A stretch of 22,053 nt of DNA from an uncultured Clostridia bacterium (GTDB taxonomy: Bacteria > Bacillota > Clostridia > Christensenellales > Aristaeellaceae), in NCBI GenBank assembly GCA_946626395.1, contig CAMOUF010000191.1:1-22053 (forward strand). The letters are read 5' to 3'. Positions 14,064-20,086 of the stretch are shown here, in pieces (the first letter of the stretch is position 1; each line of letters opens with the position of its first letter). The position numbers and the translations under genes are program-made. The notes under the pieces were generated by a model, which ran no database searches, was not told the DNA's origin, and was given only the letters and a program-made list of their open reading frames with translations.

Positions 14064-14978
14064 ATGAATCTTGAAAAATACCATGGCGTCATCCCGGCGT
14101 TTTACGCCTGCTATGATGAAAACAATGAAATCAGCCCCGAGCGCACCCGCGCCCTGGCCCGGCATCTGGTGAACAAAGGGGTCAAGGGCCTGTATGTGGG
14201 CGGCTCTTCTGGGGAATGTATTTATCTGGAAAAGGAAGAAAGGATGCTGACCCTGGAAAATGTGATGGCCGAGGTCAAGGGCGAATGCACCGTGATCGCC
14301 CACGTGGGCTGCAACAACACCAGGGAATCCATGCAATTGGCCGCCCACGCGGAAAAGCTGGGGGTGGACGCCATCGCCTCCATTCCGCCCATCTATTTCC
14401 ACTTGCCGGAATATTCCATCGCCCAATACTGGAATGATATTTCTTCCGCCGCGCCCAACACGGATTTTGTGATTTACAATATCCCCCAATTGGCGGGCGT
14501 GGCGCTGACCCCTTCTCTCTTTGCCGAGATGCGGAAGAACCCCAAGGTCATCGGCGTGAAAAATTCCTCCATGCCCACCCAGGATATCGACACCTTCGTG
14601 CGCATCGGAGGGGAAAACTGCGTGGTCTTTAACGGGCCTGACGAGCAGTTCGTGTCCGGCCGGGCCATCGGCGCTTCGGGCGGCATCGGCGGCACCTATG
14701 GGGCCATGCCGGAACTGTTCCTGAAAATGGACGCCCTGGTGCGCTCGGGCAAATATGAGGAAGCGGCGCCCATCCAGCATGAGGTCAACGCCATCATCGG
14801 GGATCTTTGCGCCTGCAAGGGCAACCTGTACGCCGTGATCAAGGGCGTACTGAAAATCAACGAGGGCCTGGAGCTGGGCTCTGTCCGCAAGCCGCTCACC
14901 GGTTTGCAGGAAGGCGACGGCCCCAAGGTGGAGGCCGCGGCTCGGCATATTCGGGAAGCGATTCAGAAATACTGCTGA
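14064..14978 (+). CDS. nanA: N-acetylneuraminate lyase
   Basis: Class I aldolase of the DapA/NanA family that splits N-acetylneuraminate into pyruvate and N-acetylmannosamine. The 304-aa barrel has the pyruvate-binding GSSGE (47-51), Tyr138 in VIYNIPQLAGV, the Schiff-base Lys166 in IGVKNSS, and FNGPDEQFVSG (189-199). The Asp-Glu pair (193-194) and following SGGIGGTY match NanA substrate residues better than DapA. AAAGGA lies 11 bases before the ATG. The SGNH hydrolase starts 15 bp after the stop. Other N-acetylneuraminate lyase-like aldolases cannot be excluded, but the neighbourhood agrees with NanA. Confidence 0.93.
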   Translation: MNLEKYHGVIPAFYACYDENNEISPERTRALARHLVNKGVKGLYVGGSSGECIYLEKEERMLTLENVMAEVKGECTVIAHVGCNNTRESMQLAAHAEKLGVDAIASIPPIYFHLPEYSIAQYWNDISSAAPNTDFVIYNIPQLAGVALTPSLFAEMRKNPKVIGVKNSSMPTQDIDTFVRIGGENCVVFNGPDEQFVSGRAIGASGGIGGTYGAMPELFLKMDALVRSGKYEEAAPIQHEVNAIIGDLCACKGNLYAVIKGVLKINEGLELGSVRKPLTGLQEGDGPKVEAAARHIREAIQKYC

Positions 14979-14993
14979 TCAAGGAGGCGTGCT

Positions 14994-15656
14994 ATGATCC
15001 TGCAAGGCGCGGTAGTGAATTTTCTGGGGGACAGCATCACGGAGGGCGTGGGCGCTTCCTGCGTGGAAAACCGCTTTCCCGATGTGATGGCACGGGAATT
15101 TGGCCTGAAAAAAGCGAACAATTATGGCGTCAGCGGCTCCCGCATTGCCCGCCAGGTGGTGGTGACCCAGGAGCCCTATGACCGGGATTTCTGCATGCGG
15201 TTTTCTGAAATGGACGCGGATGCCGACGCGGTGGTGGTCTTTGGCGGCACCAACGATTACGGCCACGGGGAAGCGCCCCTGGGCCAGCCGGGAGATTTTA
15301 CCCCTGCCACCTTCTGGGGGGCCTGCCGGTATCTGATGGATGGCTTGCTGACCCGGTATCCGGGAAAACCTGTGGTGATCGTGACGCCCTTGCGGCGGCT
15401 GAACGAAACAGACCCCGGGGGAGACGGCACGGGCAGGAAGCTGAATGCTTTCGTGCCCCTGAACGCCTACCGGGAGATCCTGATGCAATCAGCCTTTGAG
15501 TACAGCCTGCCGGTGCTGGATCTGTACGCCACCAGCGGCATTCAGCCCGAAAACCCTGAAATCCTCCGCCGTCTGCTGCCCGACGGCCTGCATCCCAGCG
15601 ACGCGGGCCACGCCCTGATCGCCCGCAGGATCGGCGCGTTTTTACAGCAATTATGA
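14994..15656 (+). CDS. SGNH/GDSL hydrolase, possible cytoplasmic sialate O-acetylesterase
   Basis: Esterase-fold protein of 220 aa with all four blocks: GDSITEG with nucleophile Ser14 (12-18), the Gly block NYGVSGSR (43-50), GGTND with Asn87 (84-88) and DGLHP with Asp197 and His200 (197-201). There is no signal peptide, so it acts in the cytoplasm. It sits between nanA and the epimerase, so removal of O-acetyl groups from sialic acid or its products is the natural guess. It is not a close NanS look-alike by eye, and the family is broad. AAGGAGG precedes the ATG, and its stop overlaps an ATG upstream of the epimerase. Confidence 0.9.
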   Translation: MILQGAVVNFLGDSITEGVGASCVENRFPDVMAREFGLKKANNYGVSGSRIARQVVVTQEPYDRDFCMRFSEMDADADAVVVFGGTNDYGHGEAPLGQPGDFTPATFWGACRYLMDGLLTRYPGKPVVIVTPLRRLNETDPGGDGTGRKLNAFVPLNAYREILMQSAFEYSLPVLDLYATSGIQPENPEILRRLLPDGLHPSDAGHALIARRIGAFLQQL

Positions 15657-15670
15657 GAGAGGGATGCGTT

Positions 15671-16879
15671 ATGAATAAAGAATTGCTTTTGTCCCAGCAG
15701 CAATGGATTCGGGAGGAGCTGAACCGCTGCGCGGATTTCTGGCTCACCCACGGCTGGGATCATGAAAACGGCGGTGTGTACACCTGCCTGGACCGCTGGG
15801 GCAATATCTATTCCACCGACAAGAGCGTGTGGATGCAGGGCCGGTGCGCCTGGACGTACAGCTATCTGTGCCATCTCTACGGCAAGAAAGCGGAATGGAT
15901 GGCCTTTGCCAAATCCTGCCTGGACTTCATGGAAGATCACTGCATCAATCGGGACAAGGGCAACCGCATGTATTTCACCGTCACTGCCGAGGGAAAGCCC
16001 CTCCGTCAGCGCCGCTACTTCTTCTCCGAGAGCTTTTACGCTATCGCCAACGCCGAGTATTACGGCCTGACCGGCGAGCAGGTGTATCTGGATCGGGCGC
16101 GCTTTGCGTATGACCTGTACTGGAAGCTGTATCAGGGCCTGATGGAGGACCCGGTGGGCATGGGCCCCAAGACCATCCCCGAAACCCGTTCTGGCCGGGC
16201 CCTGGGCAACCCCATGATTTACCTGAACATCTGCTCCGTGCTGCGCCGCTGCGACCCCGCTCATGCGGAGGAATACGACCGGCGCTCCCAGCAGTGTGTG
16301 GAGGAAATCTTCAAGTATCACCGCAAGGCGGATATGCACTGCACCCTGGAAAATGTAGGCCCGGACGGGGAATTCCGAGGCGACGTGACCGAGGGCCGCA
16401 TCGTGAACCCCGGCCACGACATCGAATGCACCTGGTTCCTGATGGAATATGCCAACCACAAGGGCGACAAAGCGCTTCATGAGCAGGCCGAAGCCATCTT
16501 CAACGATGCCATTCACGCGGGCTGGGATAAGGAATACGGCGGCCTGCTGTACTTCATCGACTGCAAGGGCCTGCCCCCTGAAGCCTATGAGCATGATATG
16601 AAGCTGTGGTGGCCCCACAACGAAATCCTGATTTCCTCCCTCATGGCGTACCGGGACACCGGCAAGGAAGAATACTACGATTGGTTCTGCAAAACTCTGG
16701 CCTACTGCAAAGCGGTATTCGCCGATCCTGAAAACGGCGAGTGGTACGGCTACCTTCGCCGGGACGGCAAGCCCACCATGCCCTCCACCAAGGGCTCCAC
16801 CTTCAAGGGCCCCTTCCATCTTCCCAGGTGCCTGAGCATGACTGATCAAATGATCACCCAATTGCTGAATCAAGCATGA
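15671..16879 (+). CDS. AGE-family N-acylglucosamine 2-epimerase
   Basis: (alpha/alpha)6-barrel epimerase interconverting N-acetylmannosamine and N-acetylglucosamine. From ATG 15671 (402 aa) it shows the family residues: Arg58 in WMQGRCAW, NPGHDIEC (246-253) with His249 and Glu252, KLWWPHNE (311-318) and FKGPFHLPR (378-386) with His383. An in-frame ATG at 15653 overlaps the previous stop, but GAGAGGG seven bases before 15671 favours the shorter form. Directly epimerising unphosphorylated ManNAc replaces the usual NanK-NanE pair, so GlcNAc must be phosphorylated by a kinase encoded elsewhere. Cellobiose 2-epimerase relatives are an alternative, less likely here. It is the last gene before a terminator. 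Confidence 0.92.
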   Translation: MNKELLLSQQQWIREELNRCADFWLTHGWDHENGGVYTCLDRWGNIYSTDKSVWMQGRCAWTYSYLCHLYGKKAEWMAFAKSCLDFMEDHCINRDKGNRMYFTVTAEGKPLRQRRYFFSESFYAIANAEYYGLTGEQVYLDRARFAYDLYWKLYQGLMEDPVGMGPKTIPETRSGRALGNPMIYLNICSVLRRCDPAHAEEYDRRSQQCVEEIFKYHRKADMHCTLENVGPDGEFRGDVTEGRIVNPGHDIECTWFLMEYANHKGDKALHEQAEAIFNDAIHAGWDKEYGGLLYFIDCKGLPPEAYEHDMKLWWPHNEILISSLMAYRDTGKEEYYDWFCKTLAYCKAVFADPENGEWYGYLRRDGKPTMPSTKGSTFKGPFHLPRCLSMTDQMITQLLNQA

Positions 16880-16880
16880 G

Positions 16881-16920
16881 AAAATCCTCCCGGGTGAACC
16901 AGCCCGGGAGGATTTTCTTT
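16881..16920 (+). terminator. Rho-independent terminator of the nan operon
   Basis: Perfect 14-bp stem (AAAATCCTCCCGGG / CCCGGGAGGATTTT) with an 8-base loop, continued by TTCTTT, starting two bases after the epimerase stop. Confidence 0.93.
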
Positions 16921-16932
16921 CGAGGAAACAAA

Positions 16933-17571
16933 ATGAATCAATCGCTTTTGAAGGACGCCCGATGCCTGTATGATTTTCTGTCTTTCTGCCCGCCTTGCCC
17001 GGACAGGGCGGATTTTATCCTGGCCCTGGGCAGCCATGACCTGCGGGTGGCGGAACACGCGGCAAAGCTGTATTCCCAGGGCCGTGCGCCGCTGACCGTT
17101 TGCTCCGGCGGCTTTGGCAAAATGACGGAAGGGGTGTTCGCGAAACCGGAAGGCACTCTTTTCGCGGAACGCTGCGTCCAAAATGGCGTGCCGGCCGCTG
17201 CCATCCTGGTGGAGGATCGGGCGAAAAACACCGGGGAGAATTTTACCCTGTCCAAAAGATTGCTGGAAGGAAAAGGCTTCAAAACCGGCCTGGCGGTGTG
17301 CAAGCCCTATATGGCCCGGCGGGCGCTGGCCACCGGAAAAAAGCAGTGGCCGGAAATCCAATGGGCAGTCAGCGTGCCGGATATTGCCTTTGACCGCTAT
17401 GCGAAAAACGATGAAGCGCTGGCGGATGAAATCCAATTGATGGTAGGCGATTTGCAGCGCTTACAGGTGTATGCGGAAAAAGGCTTTCAAGCTCCCACCT
17501 TCGTTCCGGACAGCGTGTGGCGCTGCTGGCAGCGTTTGGTGAACGCGGGGTTTGATCGGTATGTGATTTGA
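16933..17571 (+). CDS. YdcF-like DUF218 protein
   Basis: Small Rossmann-like protein of the YdcF/SanA (DUF218) family, whose biochemical role is poorly known. From ATG 16933 (212 aa) it shows ILALGSHDLRVAEHAAKLY (29-47), the Gly-rich CSGGFGKMTEG (57-67) and EDRAKNTGEN (94-103), the family signature with conserved acidic and Asn residues. No membrane segment is visible, so it is of the cytoplasmic YdcF type. The frame stays open to 16876, but that part is the upstream terminator. GAGG lies seven bases before ATG 16933. It stands alone between two terminators. I saw no clear promoter, so it may depend on read-through from the nan operon. Confidence 0.87.
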   Translation: MNQSLLKDARCLYDFLSFCPPCPDRADFILALGSHDLRVAEHAAKLYSQGRAPLTVCSGGFGKMTEGVFAKPEGTLFAERCVQNGVPAAAILVEDRAKNTGENFTLSKRLLEGKGFKTGLAVCKPYMARRALATGKKQWPEIQWAVSVPDIAFDRYAKNDEALADEIQLMVGDLQRLQVYAEKGFQAPTFVPDSVWRCWQRLVNAGFDRYVI

Positions 17572-17589
17572 CGCACCCTAAAGAAATAA

Positions 17590-17617
17590 GCCCGCTTTCC
17601 TCACAGGGGAAGCGGGC
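17590..17617 (-). terminator. Terminator of the sirtuin operon
   Basis: GCCCGCTT plus TCC pairs with GGG-AAGCGGGC across a 5-6-base loop. On the minus strand it is followed by the T-rich TTATTTCTTTA, so it ends the leftward transcript. The plus-strand side has no T-tract. Confidence 0.8.
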
Positions 17618-17669
17618 GCTGCCGTATAGGGCGTTTGGGCGGGAAGGAAGGGTCAGCCGTGGTGAAGGG

Positions 17670-18554
17670 TCAGGGAATCAGCGCCTCAATGGCGGCGGCG
17701 GAATCCCCACCGATCAGGATGGATCGGTCCTGGATTTCCTTGGGCACATCCCCCGCTTCCGGATTCAGGCAAATATAAACGGCTTGGGGATTTTGATAGA
17801 CCTGCTGCCAGAAATTATATTTGATGATGCCGGGGGTGTTGAAGCCTACGCCGATTTCCAGGTAAACGGTTTTTTCCTGCTGATGCGCTTTTACCCAGAC
17901 TTCGTATGCACTGGCGGCGGCCTCCCAGCCTTCGTCCTCCACGAATTTGTCGTCGGACCGGAGATTCGTGGTCAGGGGCCGTCCGCAGTTGGGGCATTTG
18001 GGCAGCAACGCGGAGGGAATCGTCATGGCTGCCGTTTTCCCTTCCGGCAGGCGCAGCTCATTTTCAGCGCTGATTTCAAAGCCCTGGGAAAGGATCATGC
18101 CTCGAACGCTTTCTTCATTGTCCCAGGTTTTCCGGCAGCAGGGCTTGCTGCACTGAAACAGGCCGTAATCCCCCTGGGTATAAAATAGACGCTGTTTCTC
18201 AAAGCCCGCCTTTTGAAAGCAATGATCCACGTTGGTGGTCAGCACGAAATAATCCTTGCCCTGTACCAATTGAAACAGGTTCTGATAAACAGGCTTGGGG
18301 GCGTTCATATAGCGGTTGACCCAAATGTTTCTGCTGAAATACGCCCAGAATTCTTCCTGGGTTTGATAAGGATAGAAGCCTCCGGAATACATATCCCGGA
18401 AGCCGTACCTTCGGCCGAAATCCCCAAAGTATTTTTCAAACCGTTCCCCGGAATATACGAACCCCGCCGCGGTGGATAAGCCCGCGCCCGCGCCGATGAT
18501 CACGGCTTCCGTCTGGGCCAGTGTTTCCTTGGCTTTTCTGATCGCTTCCTTCAC
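17670..18554 (-). CDS. Class M sirtuin (SirTM), probable protein ADP-ribosyltransferase
   Basis: NAD-dependent Sir2-fold enzyme of 294 aa. The Rossmann motif GAGAGLSTAAGF is at 21-32. TTNVD (106-110) replaces the canonical TQNID. At the site of the catalytic His of deacetylases there is Gln128 (YTQGDYG), as in SirTM enzymes, which transfer ADP-ribose instead of deacetylating. Zinc Cys candidates are 135, 139/140, 187 and 190. The start is GTG (18554) with AAAGGAGG eight bases upstream. An earlier ATG is absent. It follows the glycosidase gene after 21 bp, so it is the third gene of a leftward operon. Classical SirTM operons have gcvH-L, lplA and a macrodomain gene adjacent. Here only the macrodomain gene exists, at 8409-9203. 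Confidence 0.9.
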   Translation of the reverse strand: MKEAIRKAKETLAQTEAVIIGAGAGLSTAAGFVYSGERFEKYFGDFGRRYGFRDMYSGGFYPYQTQEEFWAYFSRNIWVNRYMNAPKPVYQNLFQLVQGKDYFVLTTNVDHCFQKAGFEKQRLFYTQGDYGLFQCSKPCCRKTWDNEESVRGMILSQGFEISAENELRLPEGKTAAMTIPSALLPKCPNCGRPLTTNLRSDDKFVEDEGWEAAASAYEVWVKAHQQEKTVYLEIGVGFNTPGIIKYNFWQQVYQNPQAVYICLNPEAGDVPKEIQDRSILIGGDSAAAIEALIP

Positions 18555-18575
18555 TTTTGTTTCCTCCTTTGGCGC

Positions 18576-20027
18576 TTATTCTCCGCTTTCCTCGTTTTCG
18601 ATCCGCACTGCTTTCAGCATGCTTCCCTGGGCGGCTGCAATGATCCGCTGCCCGCAGGGGAAGCAGCCCTGCCCTTTCCCATCCAACAGGATTTCCGCTG
18701 TTTTTCCATCGCTGCGAATGGCGTAATGATGGCCATAAAACATGGCGTCATATGTGTATTCTTCCCCGCTGCCCAGGCTGAACCACACATTTCCCAAATG
18801 GGGATGGATGCCGAACCGGTGGGCGATGTACTCAAGCGCCGAAAGCAACGTGGGTCCGTAGGCATCCTGGATGGGTTCACCGCTGCCCGGCGCCACTGGC
18901 TGATGGGTGACCGCGTGCACCAGGGAAGGCTTGCCTGTAAACGGATCAAACTGCTGGGTGAAGCGATATCCGTTTTCCGCAATGGCTGTGATCAGCTTTT
19001 TCCCCAGCTGGGTCACGATCCCGTGATAACCGTAGTTTTCCAGCGCTAAAATGGCCCGCTGATAGGTGAGCCCTTCCGGCTGACCGCTCCAGTTGTTTTC
19101 CGGAGCGTTGCGGAAGGCGGGGTCGGATAACGATACGCTGGGCAGGGGAAAGGGCGTCCAGAATTCACGGGGATTGAGCAGATGCGCTTTCACAAACCGC
19201 TCCGCCATGTCCGGCGACAGGGAACCCCAGTACATGCACCGCAGGGTATTGTGGCATAATATATCCACGGTTTTTCCGGTTTTGTCCCGGTCAAAGCACG
19301 CGCCGCGCTTTTCGTCCCACAGCCCCGTCCGCAGGGCTTGGGCCACGGCAGCGGCTTTTTTTTGCCATGTTTTCTCTTCGCCGTCGTTCAGGATGCGGCT
19401 GATGGCGGCCAGGGTATTCCGGGCGGCAAAGCTCCAGCTCGTCACATCCATGCTGGCCATGGGCACCACCTGATACCCTTCCGGCGGCGCGTCCTCCGTC
19501 CACCAGCAGGGCGCGTCCCCGTAGCGCAGGGCCAAATCCTCTCCTGTGTCATACACGCAGAAGGATTCCAGCAGCCCGTCGCCGTTGCTGTCCCGGGTGC
19601 GCCAGAGGCAATCATCAAAGCGGCGCAGGCAGTCCCGCAGCGTAAGCAGATAGTCCTGATCCTCTCCCAATAAATAATACAGGTTCAGGGCGGGAAAGGG
19701 GAAGCAGAAGCCCTGGTATTTATTGAACTGGGCTTCCATTGTCCCATTTACGCACTGGATGGACCCCGGCAGCCGTCCGTCCTGACGCTGGAAGCGCATG
19801 AAAAGCAGGGAATTGTTTTTGGCCGCCTCCAAATTCCTTAGGGCGTACATTTCCCCGCCCATGGGCTGCGTTTCCAGCCATATTTTTTCGTAGCCCCCGC
19901 CCTCCACCAGCACGGGCACACCGCCAAAGGATTTCAGATTTCCGCGGCATTTTTCCTCCGCGGTGTCATACACGCGCTGAAGCGTTTCATTCCTGCAGGA
20001 AAAGGAAACGCTGGTTTCAGGTTCCAT
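18576..20027 (-). CDS. (alpha/alpha)6-barrel glycoside hydrolase, GH63/MGH1-like
   Basis: Cytoplasmic protein of 483 aa without a signal peptide. Family hallmarks of GH63/mannosylglycerate-hydrolase-like enzymes: GGxPVL...GGYEKIW near the N-terminus, RTRDSNGDGLLES (143-155), the aromatic WWTEDAPPEG (175-184) and NNWSGQPEGLTYQRAILALENYGY (311-334), a version of the W-x-G-P-x-W...L...YG motif. The substrate cannot be read from sequence. Alpha-glucosides or alpha-mannosides are the family norm. Asp and Glu in these motifs are candidate catalytic acids. GAGGAG precedes the ATG. It is flanked by the UvrA-like gene (59 bp upstream) and the sirtuin gene (21 bp downstream). Confidence 0.75.
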   Translation of the reverse strand: MEPETSVSFSCRNETLQRVYDTAEEKCRGNLKSFGGVPVLVEGGGYEKIWLETQPMGGEMYALRNLEAAKNNSLLFMRFQRQDGRLPGSIQCVNGTMEAQFNKYQGFCFPFPALNLYYLLGEDQDYLLTLRDCLRRFDDCLWRTRDSNGDGLLESFCVYDTGEDLALRYGDAPCWWTEDAPPEGYQVVPMASMDVTSWSFAARNTLAAISRILNDGEEKTWQKKAAAVAQALRTGLWDEKRGACFDRDKTGKTVDILCHNTLRCMYWGSLSPDMAERFVKAHLLNPREFWTPFPLPSVSLSDPAFRNAPENNWSGQPEGLTYQRAILALENYGYHGIVTQLGKKLITAIAENGYRFTQQFDPFTGKPSLVHAVTHQPVAPGSGEPIQDAYGPTLLSALEYIAHRFGIHPHLGNVWFSLGSGEEYTYDAMFYGHHYAIRSDGKTAEILLDGKGQGCFPCGQRIIAAAQGSMLKAVRIENEESGE

Positions 20028-20086
20028 GCCTTCTCTCCTCTCCGGATGGCGTAAAAAGCGAAAAAGAGTTTGTGGCGGCGCGTCCG

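Noticed and set aside
15542..16873. Long minus-strand open frame opposite the AGE epimerase
   Set aside because: No motifs and no ribosome binding site. The plus strand encodes conserved epimerase residues.
16876..16932. N-terminal extension of the YdcF-like frame, overlapping the epimerase stop
   Set aside because: The extra codons are the perfect 14-bp terminator hairpin. ATG 16933 has its own ribosome binding site.
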